A stretch of 64,000 nucleotides of DNA from Serratia proteamaculans_D (GCF_049959315.1 NZ_CP188201.1), one strand, 5' to 3'; numbered from the stretch's first letter, positions 42,944-53,035 are shown. The notes: generated by a model from the sequence alone, not told the origin. Translations and numbers: made by a program.

Positions 42944-44641
42944 TCAGAAAGAGGTGCGCTTGTAGCTGCGGTATTGCGGTCGCCAGAAGTTGTGTTCGAT
43001 GGCTTTCGACAGCGCCTCTTCAGAAGTGACTACCGCCATTCCCTGCAGTTGAGCCGCTTTACCCACTTCCATCGCGATGCACTTTGACACGCCCTGAATA
43101 TCGTCAATATCCGGTAACAGTGCCCCATACCCGTCGGTGGCCAGCGGCGAACAGTCGGCCAGTGCCCGGCTGGCGGCCATCAGCATCGCGTCCGTGACAC
43201 GGGTCGCGCCGGAGGCCAACACACCCAGACCAATCCCCGGGAAGATATAGGAGTTGTTGCATTGGGCAATCGGGATCTGCTGTTCTTTATAGTGTACCGG
43301 TGCGAACGGGCTACCAGTGGCGACCAGCGCCGCGCCTTCGGTCCAGTTGATGATGTCTTCCGGACGGGCTTCCACGCGTGAAGTCGGGTTGGACAGCGGC
43401 ATTACGATTGGGCGCGGGCAATGCTTGTGCATTTCGCGGATCAGTTCTTCGGTGAACAGACCAGGCTGGCCGGAAACGCCGATCAAAATGGTGGGTTTGG
43501 CATTACGCACTACGTCCAACAGCGAGATGGCATCGCTTTGGGTTTGCCATGCAGTCAGGTTTTCGCTTTTTTGCACCAGCTTGCTCTGGAAATCGAGCAG
43601 GTTAGGCAGTTTGTCGGTCAGCAGACCAAAACGGTCAACCATGAACACGCGGGCGCGCGCTTCGTCTTCGCTCAGACCTTCGGATTTCATCTGGGCGATA
43701 ATTTGCTCGGCAATGCCGCAGCCGGCGGAACCGGCACCCAGGAAGGTCACGGTTTGGTCACGCAATTGGCTGCCCGCAGCTCGGCTGGCGGCAATCAGGC
43801 TACCCAGCGTGACCGCGGCGGTGCCCTGAATATCGTCGTTAAAGCAGCAGATTTCGTCACGATAGCGGTTCAGCAACGGAGTCGCGTTGTTCTGAGCGAA
43901 ATCCTCGAACTGCAACAGCACGTTCGGCCAGCGGCGTTTCACCGCCTGGATAAACTCTTCAACGAAAGCATGGTATTCATCACCGGAAATACGCGGATGA
44001 CGCCAGCCCATATACAGCGGATCGTTCAGGCGCTGTGGGTTGTTGGTCCCCACGTCCAGCACTACTGGCAGGGTGTAGGCCGGGCTGATACCACCGCAGG
44101 CGGTGTAAAGCGACAGTTTACCGATAGGAATGCCCATGCCGCCAATGCCCTGGTCGCCAAGGCCGAGAATACGTTCACCGTCGGTGACGACGATCACTTT
44201 GACGTTTTGTTTGGTGGCGTTTTGCAGCATGTCGTCAATGCGATCGCGGTTCGGGTAGGAGATAAACAACCCGCGCGCCCGGCGGTAAATATCGGAGAAG
44301 TGCTCGCAGGCTTCACCCACCGTTGGCGTGTAGATGATTGGCATCATCTCGCTCAGGTGGGAGTCCAGCAGGCGGTAGAACAGGGTTTCGTTGGTGTCCT
44401 GGATGTTGCGCAGGTAAATGTGCTTATCGCTGTCGTTTTTGAAATCCTGATATTGGCGATAGGCGCGCTCAGCCTGTTCTTCAATGGTTTCCACCGCGTC
44501 GGGCAGCAAGCCTTGCAGGTTGAAATGGTTGCGCTCTTCTTCGGTGAAAGCACTGCCTTTATTCAGCAGTGGGAATTCCAACAGGATCGGGCCGGCATAA
44601 GGGATGTAGAGAGGGCGTTTGCTTTCGTATTCAAGTTCCAT
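42944..44641 (-). CDS. maeA: NAD-dependent malic enzyme
   Basis: The 565-residue enzyme, same length as in E. coli, decarboxylates malate to pyruvate with NAD. It has the malic signature 'FNDDIQGTAAVTLGSLIAA', the catalytic Lys/Tyr region 'PIIYTPTVGEACEHFSDIYRRARGL', and the NAD-binding 'FLGAGSAGCGIAEQI'. It stands alone with its own terminator. With mqo it forms the second malate exit in this window. Confidence 0.96.
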   Translation of the reverse strand: MELEYESKRPLYIPYAGPILLEFPLLNKGSAFTEEERNHFNLQGLLPDAVETIEEQAERAYRQYQDFKNDSDKHIYLRNIQDTNETLFYRLLDSHLSEMMPIIYTPTVGEACEHFSDIYRRARGLFISYPNRDRIDDMLQNATKQNVKVIVVTDGERILGLGDQGIGGMGIPIGKLSLYTACGGISPAYTLPVVLDVGTNNPQRLNDPLYMGWRHPRISGDEYHAFVEEFIQAVKRRWPNVLLQFEDFAQNNATPLLNRYRDEICCFNDDIQGTAAVTLGSLIAASRAAGSQLRDQTVTFLGAGSAGCGIAEQIIAQMKSEGLSEDEARARVFMVDRFGLLTDKLPNLLDFQSKLVQKSENLTAWQTQSDAISLLDVVRNAKPTILIGVSGQPGLFTEELIREMHKHCPRPIVMPLSNPTSRVEARPEDIINWTEGAALVATGSPFAPVHYKEQQIPIAQCNNSYIFPGIGLGVLASGATRVTDAMLMAASRALADCSPLATDGYGALLPDIDDIQGVSKCIAMEVGKAAQLQGMAVVTSEEALSKAIEHNFWRPQYRSYKRTSF

Positions 44642-44862
44642 GACTTTTGCTCTTCAACGTATCGGATAACTTTATAAGGGTGATCCTAAAAGATCGGCGA
44701 AATATGTACAGCAATTGTTATCGGATCATGAGGTAAATTGGCGTAATTATCGACGATCAAATCCTAATTTAACTAAAGAAAGTGTTTTAAGACGTGAATG
44801 CCATTGTATTTGGCTGGCGGGGCTGTTAACAGCGGTGCCGGGCGGCACCGCCAGGGTCAGGA

Positions 44863-45747
44863 TCAGAAAGTAATGCGGCTGACATTTTGGCAGCCCAGGG
44901 CAGCCAGCGTGGCACGGGTAGCATCCCATTGGGTGAGGATGGCACTTTCTGGCTCGGCCAGCACTGCGCGTTTCACTTTTTGACAGTCGTCGCCGGAAAC
45001 ATTCATCAGAATCAGCGCGGCCTGCAAGGGGGGCAGACTTGGGTTGAAGGCGGCATTTTCCGCATAACGGCCAGTGTAGATTGTGCCGTCTTCAGCCTCC
45101 AGTGCGACGCCGCTGTGGGCGTTGCTGTAGGGGGCGTGGCTCTGATTGGCAGCGGCCAGCGCTGCTTTTTCCAGTTCGTCCGTCAGCGCCAGTTGGAAAC
45201 CATGGTCGACCCGGTCCATTAACAGCGTGGTGATATCCAGGTCTTTCGGGCCGAAGGAGTCCGGCAGGTAATCGCCAAGCGTTGCCGGTTCACGGCCGGG
45301 CAGACGAATTTTCAGGCTGACGCCGCTATTGAGTTCGTTCATAAACTGACGGCAATGGCCGCAAGGCGTGTAGTTAACGGTGATGGAGGCCAGAGCGGGT
45401 TCACCGCGCAGCCAGGCGTGGGTCACTGCACACTGTTCCGCATGAATGGTTTGTTGCATCGGGGCGCCGCTGAACTCCATATTGGCACCAAAATACAAAT
45501 TACCGCTCTGCCCACGGGCAATGGCGCCGACATAAAATTGTGAGATTGGCGCTAACGAGCAGGCCGCCGCCAGTGGCAGCAGAGCGAATGCCAGAGCATC
45601 ATCATCCAGCCCACAGCGCTGCTTGATCGCGTCCACTTGTTCCGCCTTGAGCATGGCCGGGAAATCAGGCGCATCAATATAAGACTGCAGGGCGGATTGC
45701 AAGGTGGCGGGCAGTTCGCCAAAAGCGGTTTGAAAACGCGGGTGCAT
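44863..45747 (-). CDS. cdd: Cytidine deaminase
   Basis: The 294-residue enzyme, E. coli length, deaminates cytidine and deoxycytidine to uridines. The zinc site has His and the catalytic Glu in 'TIHAEQ' and two Cys in 'PCGHC'. The second half is the inactive duplicated domain. The gene pairs with yohK/yohJ upstream, as in E. coli, and has a CRP/CytR-like site upstream. Confidence 0.96.
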   Translation of the reverse strand: MHPRFQTAFGELPATLQSALQSYIDAPDFPAMLKAEQVDAIKQRCGLDDDALAFALLPLAAACSLAPISQFYVGAIARGQSGNLYFGANMEFSGAPMQQTIHAEQCAVTHAWLRGEPALASITVNYTPCGHCRQFMNELNSGVSLKIRLPGREPATLGDYLPDSFGPKDLDITTLLMDRVDHGFQLALTDELEKAALAAANQSHAPYSNAHSGVALEAEDGTIYTGRYAENAAFNPSLPPLQAALILMNVSGDDCQKVKRAVLAEPESAILTQWDATRATLAALGCQNVSRITF

Positions 45748-45854
45748 AGAAACTCTCTCTACAGGTTAACGGGATAACATTCTAGGCAGCCTTGCGTGAA
45801 TAAAGTGTGATGTAAATCTCTTTCTTGATGAAATCAATGCAATGAAAATCATAA

Positions 45855-45872
45855 TTGCGAGATGTATCGCAA
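45855..45872. promoter_or_regulatory. CRP/CytR-type site upstream of cdd
   Basis: TTGCGA and TCGCAA form a perfect dyad spaced by six bases (GATGTA). The E. coli cdd promoter has a similar TTGCGATGCGTCGCGCA site used by CRP and CytR. An octamer like the CytR half-site (ATTGCATT, minus strand) lies near 45833-45845. It sits ~110 bases before the cdd start and just inside the end of yohK. Confidence 0.6.
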
Positions 45873-45884
45873 GTTTTAACCGCT

Positions 45885-46580
45885 CTAACTGAACAGATGC
45901 AGGAGTACCGGGAACAGAAAAGGGGCCAGCAGCGAGGTAATGATCCCGCAGATCACCAGCGCCAAAGAGCCGAAAGCCCCCTCTTGATAGTCCATTTCCG
46001 CGCAGCGAGCCGTGCCCAGCGCATGAGAGGCGGTACCCATGGCCAAGCCCCGCGCCGAGCGAGTGGTGATTTTCAATAGTTTAAATAACGTATGCCCGAA
46101 TACTGCGCCGAGAATACCGACGAAGATTACGCAGACGGCGCTGATTGCCGGGATGCCGCCGAGCGATTCAGCCACTGCCATGGCAATAGGGGTTGTGACC
46201 GATTTGGGCATTATGGAAGCGGCGATTTCCGGAGTCGCCCCCATCCATAAAGCGATGGCACCGCCGCTGATCATGGCCGTCATACTGCCGATAAAGCAGA
46301 CGGCGATAATGGATTTCCAACGGGCGCGGATCTGGTGCAGCTGTTCATACAGCGGGTAGGCCAGCGCGACGACGGCGGGCTGCAATAAGTCATTGAGGAT
46401 TTTGCTGCCCTGAAAATAGCGTTCGTAAGGGATGCCGGTCAGTAACAGCAGGGGAATGATCACCGCCATTGATACCAGCAGCGGGTTCAGCAGTGGCATG
46501 TTCAGCCACTGCGCCAGCTTGCGTGCGGCAAAGTAGACTGCCAGCGTCAGCGGCAATGACCACCAGATTTCATGGATCAT
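45885..46580 (-). CDS. yohK: LrgB/CidB-type membrane protein YohK
   Basis: The 231-residue protein has ~6-7 hydrophobic spans and the LrgB block 'SIMPKSVTTPIAMAVAESLGGIPAISAVCVIFVGILGAVFG', followed by 'RGLAMGTASHALGTAR'. It overlaps yohJ by four bases. LrgAB/CidAB-like pairs affect murein hydrolase activity and pyruvate or metabolite export. Confidence 0.94.
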   Translation of the reverse strand: MIHEIWWSLPLTLAVYFAARKLAQWLNMPLLNPLLVSMAVIIPLLLLTGIPYERYFQGSKILNDLLQPAVVALAYPLYEQLHQIRARWKSIIAVCFIGSMTAMISGGAIALWMGATPEIAASIMPKSVTTPIAMAVAESLGGIPAISAVCVIFVGILGAVFGHTLFKLLKITTRSARGLAMGTASHALGTARCAEMDYQEGAFGSLALVICGIITSLLAPFLFPVLLHLFS

Positions 46581-46984
46581 TTTTCACCCTCCGCGGCATC
46601 CGGTTTGCCGACGATGCGACGCTCCCGGTGGAAATAATGCGAGGTATAGCCCACCACCACCAGCACCATCAGGGTGCTGATAATGCAGGAAACCACCAAC
46701 GGGCCGAGGTGATCAAGGATTTGGTCATAGTATTTCATCACGCCAACGCCGATGGGCACAAACAACAGCACCATATAGCGGATCAGCAGATGACAGCCGG
46801 GTTTGACCCATTTGGCCGGCATAATTTGCGTGGAGAGCAGGGCGAATAACAGCAACATGCCGATAATGCTGCCGGGAATGGCGATCGGCAGCAGCGCCGC
46901 GATGGCATTGCCGGCGAATAAGCAAAGGTAGATAAGGACGATTGCCCTCAGGTATTTCCAGCACAGAGTGAATAGCTTGGTCAT
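46577..46984 (-). CDS. yohJ: LrgA/CidA-type membrane protein YohJ
   Basis: The 135-residue protein (E. coli 132) has four hydrophobic spans and the LrgA motif 'LPIAIPGSIIGMLLLFALL'. Its stop overlaps the yohK start (ATGA), so translation is coupled. A CRP-like site lies ~45 bases upstream. Confidence 0.94.
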   Translation of the reverse strand: MTKLFTLCWKYLRAIVLIYLCLFAGNAIAALLPIAIPGSIIGMLLLFALLSTQIMPAKWVKPGCHLLIRYMVLLFVPIGVGVMKYYDQILDHLGPLVVSCIISTLMVLVVVGYTSHYFHRERRIVGKPDAAEGEK

Positions 46985-47027
46985 AACTTAATCCCGTTTA
47001 ACCGATGCATTCATCATACAATTAAAC

Positions 47028-47043
47028 TGTGACCTTCGCCACA
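47028..47043. promoter_or_regulatory. Candidate CRP site upstream of yohJ
   Basis: TGTGA, six bases CCTTCG, then CCACA: the second half-site has one mismatch to TCACA. It lies 44 bases before the yohJ start. Confidence 0.5.
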
Positions 47044-47120
47044 AATCACACCATGAATTCTCTCTATGGCTGCCATGCCTGCCAGGCAGGTTGACAGCCG
47101 TAGTTAAGCCCGGTGTGCCT

Positions 47121-48344
47121 TCATTTTGTACTGATGATGCCTGCGCGGTATTGCTGCTTTTGCGCCAGACGATGACCGAGGAAAAAGAATAGCAGGCTGA
47201 ACAATGCGGCAGCAATCAACATCACAAACATCATTTGCGGCGCGGCATAGCTGAGTATAAAACCGCACAGCACCGGGTTGATGGCACCGCCCAGAGCGCT
47301 GAGGTTTTGCACACCGTAGTAGCTGCCTTTCAGATGCTGTGGGGCGATAAAGTCGATAAACATATACTCCACCGGGATCACGATAATTTCCCCCAGGGTA
47401 AATATCGCCATAGCTATGGCCCACAGCCAGAGTGATTGCCCGGCCAGGCTAAAACCGATCAGCCCCAGAATGAAAAATACGGTGCCCAGCGCCAGCCAGC
47501 GCAGCATGTTTTCCTGCCGCATACCTCGGCTCAGTAAATACTGCAGCGCGATGACGATGCAGGCATTAACAATCATCACCGCCCCAATGACCTGATAGGC
47601 AAACTCGGCGTTGGAAACCAGAATCAGGTATTGCGACAGATAACCGGTGAACTGGCCGAATACCACTGCGCCAAGCGTGCTGCCGAGAGTAAAATAAATC
47701 AGCCGGTGGTCGCTTCGCAGAATGGTCAGCGTTTGGCGGAAATTGGGTGGCGCAGAGGGCACGGCCTCCGTCGCTGCTGGCGGCGTAGCGCGTTGTCGGT
47801 GCAGGCTAAAACTCAATGCTGTCACGGTGAATAAAGCCAATCCACCGGAAAGGTAGAAGGGTAACAATGGGTTCAGCCCTGCCACCATCACCCCCAGTGA
47901 TGAACCCACCGCCCAGCCAACGTTCACCAGCGTGTAATTGATTGAAAAGGCTTTGATACGTTGTGCAACTGGCAGCCAGTCGGCAAAACAGGCTTTGATG
48001 GTGATGCCCAGTACCGAATAGGCGGTATGCAGAATAGCCAATACCACGATGATCCCACCCGGACGCGGGATCCACGGAATAGCGAAAAAACTCAGGGCGA
48101 ACAGCAAAATGGCCGTCAGGATCAAGGTGTTTTTGTTGAACTTGTCGACCAGGTAACCGCCATACAGACTGGCGAAAATACCGATCATCAGGCTGATGCC
48201 CAAAATGATACCGACGCTTTTCGGCAGCAGGTGGAAATGTCCGGTGAGATAGATGGTAATGAACGGCAGCGTGACGCCACGCCCAATGGTCAATACCAGC
48301 GAGCTGGCCAGCAAGGTGTTGATCAGCGGTGGGAATCCCTTCAT
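47121..48344 (-). CDS. MFS efflux transporter, YdeE-like
   Basis: The 407-residue protein has 12 predicted TM spans. Its start 'LLASSLVLTIGRGVTLPFITIYL', the loop 'GGYLVDKFNKN' and 'AFSINYTLVNVGWAVGSSLG' closely resemble E. coli YdeE, a dipeptide/multidrug MFS exporter. It is monocistronic. Confidence 0.85.
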   Translation of the reverse strand: MKGFPPLINTLLASSLVLTIGRGVTLPFITIYLTGHFHLLPKSVGIILGISLMIGIFASLYGGYLVDKFNKNTLILTAILLFALSFFAIPWIPRPGGIIVVLAILHTAYSVLGITIKACFADWLPVAQRIKAFSINYTLVNVGWAVGSSLGVMVAGLNPLLPFYLSGGLALFTVTALSFSLHRQRATPPAATEAVPSAPPNFRQTLTILRSDHRLIYFTLGSTLGAVVFGQFTGYLSQYLILVSNAEFAYQVIGAVMIVNACIVIALQYLLSRGMRQENMLRWLALGTVFFILGLIGFSLAGQSLWLWAIAMAIFTLGEIIVIPVEYMFIDFIAPQHLKGSYYGVQNLSALGGAINPVLCGFILSYAAPQMMFVMLIAAALFSLLFFFLGHRLAQKQQYRAGIISTK

Positions 48345-48415
48345 GTCAGACCTGTTTATACGTACGGTGATTAATTTGGTGTGGGTAACCGTAGGAGGCG
48401 AAGATATTCGGCCCG

Positions 48416-48450
48416 ATTAACAGGGGCGCCGCTGTGGCGCCCCTGTTAAT
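48416..48450. terminator. Hairpin after the sugar-binding gene
   Basis: ATTAACAGGGGCGCC and GGCGCCCCTGTTAAT pair over GCTGT. The stem is very stable but lacks a long T run; it serves the minus-strand binding-protein gene and insulates the MFS gene. Confidence 0.75.
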
Positions 48451-48476
48451 CTGCCTGAGTATATGCGGGATTTAAA

Positions 48477-49547
48477 TTATTTGCCCGTTTTGGCCTGCAG
48501 CGTGGCGAACCAGGGCTGGATGAAGGCGTCGCTGCTGCCCCAGCCCGGGATGATTTTGGCCAGGCCGGCGACGTTGACCGGCCCCGGCTGGCTGACCAGC
48601 AGTGCCTGTGGAATAGCGGCGGCTTTAAATTCGTAGGTTGCCGGCGTCGGTTCCCCGGCAATTTTGTTCGCCACCAGACGCAGGTTGATTGCGCCGATCA
48701 GTTTGGTGTCCACTGCCACGCTGACTTTCCACGGGCTGTTGGCTTCGCGCATCAGCTGCAAATCCTGATTAGAGATGTCGATGCTGTACAGTTTGATCTC
48801 GGTACGGCCATTCTCTTTCAACGCCTTGTAGGCACCCTGACTAAAGGCATCCCAGGTGCCCCAAATCGCGTCGATCTTGCCTTTCGGATATTTGGCCAGT
48901 ACGGCGCCAACCTTGTTGGCGGTATCACCCTGTACGTCGGATGACACTGCGCCGATCGACTCCAGTTCGTGAATGCCAGGGTTCTGTTTCAGCAACTGTT
49001 GATAAGCGGCCTGACGGCGTTCCATCGGCGGGAAACCGGCCACCCAGAGTTTGATGATATTGGCCTTGCCGTTGAAATCCTTGATCAACTGACCGAACGA
49101 CTCATTGGCCAGCGAAGTGTCATCCTGTTGTGAAACAGTGACGCCGGGGATAGTGCCGCTGATGTCGGTATCAAAGGCGGATACGGCAATGCCCGCCGCC
49201 GTAATGCGTTTGACCAGATCGGTGGAATAGGGCGCGCGGCCCTGCGAGAGAATAATGCCGTCATATTTCTGGCTGATGGCCTGATTCACGAAATCCTGAA
49301 AGCGTGCGTCGTCACCGTTGCTGAGGAAGGTATCCACCTTAAACCCCAGTTTGCGGCCTTCCTGGAGGGTGCCGGCCAGAAACTGAGTGGTGTTGTCATC
49401 GGAGCCCAGATTGCGGATCACCGCAATGCGAATCGGGCCCTGATGTTGAGCGATGGCGGTGGGCACCGGCGCAGGAGTTTCTGCGGCAAACAACGGCAGT
49501 GCGGTCAGCAGGCCAATGGCCAGCAGCGGGGTCTTTAGGGTTTTCAT
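48477..49547 (-). CDS. Orphan periplasmic sugar-binding protein
   Basis: The 356-residue protein has a signal peptide ending 'LPLFAAET' and a type-1 periplasmic-binding fold of the ribose/galactofuranose group: 'IRIAVIRNLGSDDNTTQFLAGTLQEGRKLGF', 'AISQKYDGIILSQGRAP' and 'IDAIWGTWDAFSQGAYKAL'. No ATPase or permease gene is next to it; its neighbours are an MFS gene and metG. It may work with a distant ABC importer, or as a chemoreceptor partner. Substrate unknown. Confidence 0.82.
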   Translation of the reverse strand: MKTLKTPLLAIGLLTALPLFAAETPAPVPTAIAQHQGPIRIAVIRNLGSDDNTTQFLAGTLQEGRKLGFKVDTFLSNGDDARFQDFVNQAISQKYDGIILSQGRAPYSTDLVKRITAAGIAVSAFDTDISGTIPGVTVSQQDDTSLANESFGQLIKDFNGKANIIKLWVAGFPPMERRQAAYQQLLKQNPGIHELESIGAVSSDVQGDTANKVGAVLAKYPKGKIDAIWGTWDAFSQGAYKALKENGRTEIKLYSIDISNQDLQLMREANSPWKVSVAVDTKLIGAINLRLVANKIAGEPTPATYEFKAAAIPQALLVSQPGPVNVAGLAKIIPGWGSSDAFIQPWFATLQAKTGK

Positions 49548-49687
49548 TATTATTGGCTCCGAAAGCAGGTGAGAACTATCCCGGTAAGTGGCTATTTATA
49601 GCAGTCTTTCCTTCTGGACGTCTACTTTAATGTCGGAGCATTGGAACCGAAATGATTCTCTTGGGAAGGGGCTGGTGGGGGATCAAA

Positions 49688-49717
49688 TAAAAAGGGCCGA
49701 GCAAGCTCGACCCTTAC
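49688..49717 (-). terminator. Terminator of metG
   Basis: On the minus strand AAGGGTCGAGC and GCTCGGCCCTT pair over TT, followed by TTTATTT. Confidence 0.85.
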
Positions 49718-49734
49718 GACCGCGGGAGTGGGTG

Positions 49735-51762
49735 TTATTTCACCTGCATCCCTGGCTGTGCGCCGCTGTCCGGGCTAAGCAGGAAGATTTCTTTTCCGCC
49801 CGGGCCAGCCGCCATTACCATGCCTTCGGAGATACCGAAGCGCATTTTGCGTGGCGCAAGGTTGGCAACCATGATGGTCAGGCGGCCTTCCAGCGCTTTT
49901 GGATCCGGGTAAGCGGAACGAATACCGGAGAAGATCTGGCGCATTTCGCCACCCAGATCCAACTGCAGCTTCAACAGCTTGTCCGAACCTTCGACAAAGT
50001 CAGCGCTCTTGATCAGGGCAATACGCATATCAACCTTGGCGAAATCGTCAAAAGTGATGGTGTCCTGAATCGGATCCTCAGCCAGTGGGCCGGTGACCAC
50101 TTTCGCCGCTACCATATCTTCTTTCGAAGCGCTGACCATCTCATTCACCTTGTCCAGATCGATACGGTTGAACAGGGCTTTGAATGGATTAACCTGATGG
50201 CCCAGCAACGGCTGCGGGATACTGTCCCAGCTCAGCTCACAATTAAGGAAGGCTTCGGTGCGTTCAGTCAGTGACGGCATTACCGGTTTCAGGTAGGTCA
50301 TCAGGACACGGAACAGGTTGATGCCCATTGAGCAAATGGCTTGCAAATCCGCATCGCGGCCTTCCTGTTTAGCCACTACCCATGGCGCCTGCTCATCCAC
50401 ATAGCGGTTTGCCAGATCGGCCAGCGCCATGATTTCGCGGATTGCGCGGCCGGACTCACGGCTGGCATAAGCTTCGGCGATACTTTGTGCCGCATCAACG
50501 AAGGTTTGGTACAGCGCCGGGTCGGCCAGCTTGTCGGCCAGTTGCCCACCAAAACGCTTGCTGATAAAGCCGGCATTGCGCGAAGCCAGGTTAACCACCT
50601 TGTTCACGATGTCGGCGTTTACCCGCTGCACGAAATCTTCCAGATTCAGGTCGATATCGTCAATGCGTGAAGACAGTTTGGCGGCGTAGTAGTAACGCAG
50701 GCAGTCGGCATCCAGGTGTTGCAGATAGGTGCCGGCCTTGATAAAGGTGCCGCGAGACTTGGACATCTTGGCGCCGTTCACCGTCACGTAGCCATGTACG
50801 AACAGGTTGGTCGGCTTGCGGAAATTACTGCCTTCCAGCATGGCCGGCCAGAACAGGCTGTGGAAATAAACGATGTCCTTGCCGATAAAGTGATACAGCT
50901 CGGTGGTGGAGTCCTTGCGCCAGAACTCGTCAAAGTCCAGGTCGCCACGCTTGTCACACAGGTTTTTGAATGAACCCATGTAACCGATTGGCGCATCCAG
51001 CCAGACGTAGAAGTATTTGCCTGGGGCATCCGGGATTTCAAAGCCAAAATACGGCGCATCGCGGGAGATATCCCACTGTTGCAGACCGGACTCAAACCAT
51101 TCCTGCATCTTGTTCGCCACCTGCTCTTGCAGCGCGCCGGAACGGGTCCAGGCCTGCAGCATTTCGCTGAACGACGGCAGATCAAAGAAGAAGTGCTCGG
51201 AATCACGCAGTACCGGCGTCGCACCGGAAACCACGGATTTCGGATCGATCAGCTCGGTCGGGCTGTAGGTTGCGCCACAAACTTCGCAGTTATCGCCGTA
51301 TTGATCCGGCGATTTGCATTTCGGGCAGGTGCCTTTGACGAAGCGGTCAGGCAGGAACATGCCTTTTTCCGGGTCGTACAGCTGAGAAATGGTGCGGTTC
51401 TTGATGAAACCGTTTTCTTTCAGGCGGCCGTAAATCAGGTTCGACAGCTCACGGTTCTCATCGCTATGGGTTGAATGATAGTTATCATAGCTGATGCCAA
51501 AACCGGCGAAATCCTGTTGGTGCTCCTGGCTCATTTCCGCAATCATTTCTTCCGGCTTGATGCCCAACTGCTGAGCTTTCAGCATGATCGGCGTGCCGTG
51601 CGCGTCGTCCGCGCAAATGAAATGAACCTCGTTGCCGCGCATTCGTTGGTAACGAACCCAGATGTCTGCCTGGATGTGCTCGAGCATGTGGCCGAGATGG
51701 ATGGAACCATTTGCGTACGGCAGCGCGCACGTCACCAATAATTTTTTCGCGACTTGAGGCAT
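49735..51762 (-). CDS. metG: Methionyl-tRNA synthetase
   Basis: The 675-residue enzyme (E. coli 677) charges tRNA-Met. Class I motifs are 'YANGSIHLGHM' (HIGH-type) and 'KMSKSRG' (KMSKS). A zinc-binding insert has 'CPKC' and 'CEVC'. The C-terminal ~100 residues are the tRNA-binding dimer domain ('DMRIALIKSADFVEGSDKLLKLQLDLG'). Divergent from mrp, as in E. coli. Confidence 0.97.
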   Translation of the reverse strand: MPQVAKKLLVTCALPYANGSIHLGHMLEHIQADIWVRYQRMRGNEVHFICADDAHGTPIMLKAQQLGIKPEEMIAEMSQEHQQDFAGFGISYDNYHSTHSDENRELSNLIYGRLKENGFIKNRTISQLYDPEKGMFLPDRFVKGTCPKCKSPDQYGDNCEVCGATYSPTELIDPKSVVSGATPVLRDSEHFFFDLPSFSEMLQAWTRSGALQEQVANKMQEWFESGLQQWDISRDAPYFGFEIPDAPGKYFYVWLDAPIGYMGSFKNLCDKRGDLDFDEFWRKDSTTELYHFIGKDIVYFHSLFWPAMLEGSNFRKPTNLFVHGYVTVNGAKMSKSRGTFIKAGTYLQHLDADCLRYYYAAKLSSRIDDIDLNLEDFVQRVNADIVNKVVNLASRNAGFISKRFGGQLADKLADPALYQTFVDAAQSIAEAYASRESGRAIREIMALADLANRYVDEQAPWVVAKQEGRDADLQAICSMGINLFRVLMTYLKPVMPSLTERTEAFLNCELSWDSIPQPLLGHQVNPFKALFNRIDLDKVNEMVSASKEDMVAAKVVTGPLAEDPIQDTITFDDFAKVDMRIALIKSADFVEGSDKLLKLQLDLGGEMRQIFSGIRSAYPDPKALEGRLTIMVANLAPRKMRFGISEGMVMAAGPGGKEIFLLSPDSGAQPGMQVK

Positions 51763-51922
51763 AGTGAGAACTTGGTTTCTGTAATGAATAAAAAGGGTCT
51801 TTGATGTTACCCGATCGCGCCCGCCACGGCTAGGGCGGTTTCTTTATACAGACATGCGCCGACCGGCCTGCAGTTCTGATATGCTTAGCGAGAAGCTATC
51901 CATTCAAAATCAAGGAGCCGGG

Positions 51923-53035
51923 ATGAGCACAAAATCCCCCGAGCAGACCAACCCCGAAGTTCTGCGTGCCCTGGTGACCGGTGTACTGGCCGCCTTTGAA
52001 CACCCGACGTTAAAAAACAACCTGACCGCGCTGAAGGCAATTCACCACTGCGCGTTGTTGGATCATGTGTTGCACATTGAACTGATCATGCCATTCGCCT
52101 GGCAGAGCGGTTTTGAGGTGCTGAAAGACAGCGTCAGTGCAGAATTACTGCGCGTGACCGGTGCTGAGGCAATCGACTGGAAACTGAAGCACGATATTAC
52201 CACTCTGAAACGCGCCAACGATCAGGCCGGTATCAAGGGCGTGCGTAACATCATCGCCATCAGTTCCGGCAAGGGCGGTGTGGGGAAATCCACCACGGCG
52301 GTTAACCTGGCGTTGGCGCTGGCTGCGGAAGGGGCCAAGGTCGGTATTCTGGATGCCGACATTTATGGCCCGTCGATCCCGAATATGCTGGGCACCGAGA
52401 ACGAGCGTCCAACCTCGCCGGACGGGCAACACATGGCACCGATCCTGGCGCACGGTCTGGCAACCAACTCTATTGGTTATCTGGTGACCGACGATAATGC
52501 CATGGTGTGGCGCGGCCCGATGGCCAGTAAGGCGTTAATGCAATTGTTGCAGGATACCTTGTGGCCGGATCTGGACTATCTGGTGCTGGATATGCCACCG
52601 GGTACCGGTGATATTCAGTTGACGCTGTCGCAAAACATTCCGGTTACCGGAGCATTGGTGGTCACCACGCCGCAGGATATCGCGCTGCTTGATGCCGCCA
52701 AGGGCATTGTGATGTTTGAGAAGGTCCATGTGCCGGTACTGGGCATCGTGGAAAATATGAGTGTGCATATTTGCAGCAACTGCGGACATCATGAGCCCAT
52801 TTTCGGTACCGGTGGGGCGGAGAAGCTGGTGAAGAAATACCATAGCCGCCTGCTGGGGCAATTGCCGCTGCATATTTCACTGCGCGAAGATTTGGATCGT
52901 GGCGAGCCGACGGTGATAAGCCGCCCGGACAGCGAATTTGCCGAGCTGTATCGCCAGCTTGCCGGTCGCGTTGCCGCGCAGATGTATTGGCAGGGTGAAG
53001 CTATTCCGACGGAAATCTCTTTCCGCGCCTTGTAA
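51923..53035 (+). CDS. apbC: Fe-S cluster carrier ATPase Mrp/ApbC
   Basis: The 370-residue protein has an N-terminal MIP18-like domain (~1-90), a Walker A loop 'SSGKGGVGKSTTA' and the C-terminal 'CSNC' motif that binds the bridging Fe-S cluster. It delivers clusters to target proteins. AAGGAG at 51912-51917 sets the ATG at 51923; the open frame back to 51854 is not needed. Confidence 0.95.
   Translation: MSTKSPEQTNPEVLRALVTGVLAAFEHPTLKNNLTALKAIHHCALLDHVLHIELIMPFAWQSGFEVLKDSVSAELLRVTGAEAIDWKLKHDITTLKRANDQAGIKGVRNIIAISSGKGGVGKSTTAVNLALALAAEGAKVGILDADIYGPSIPNMLGTENERPTSPDGQHMAPILAHGLATNSIGYLVTDDNAMVWRGPMASKALMQLLQDTLWPDLDYLVLDMPPGTGDIQLTLSQNIPVTGALVVTTPQDIALLDAAKGIVMFEKVHVPVLGIVENMSVHICSNCGHHEPIFGTGGAEKLVKKYHSRLLGQLPLHISLREDLDRGEPTVISRPDSEFAELYRQLAGRVAAQMYWQGEAIPTEISFRAL

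Noticed and set aside
43421..44677. Long open frame of 418 codons on the plus strand opposite maeA
   Set aside because: It mirrors the codon pattern of maeA, which is a full-length recognised enzyme; the antisense product has no family features or ribosome site.
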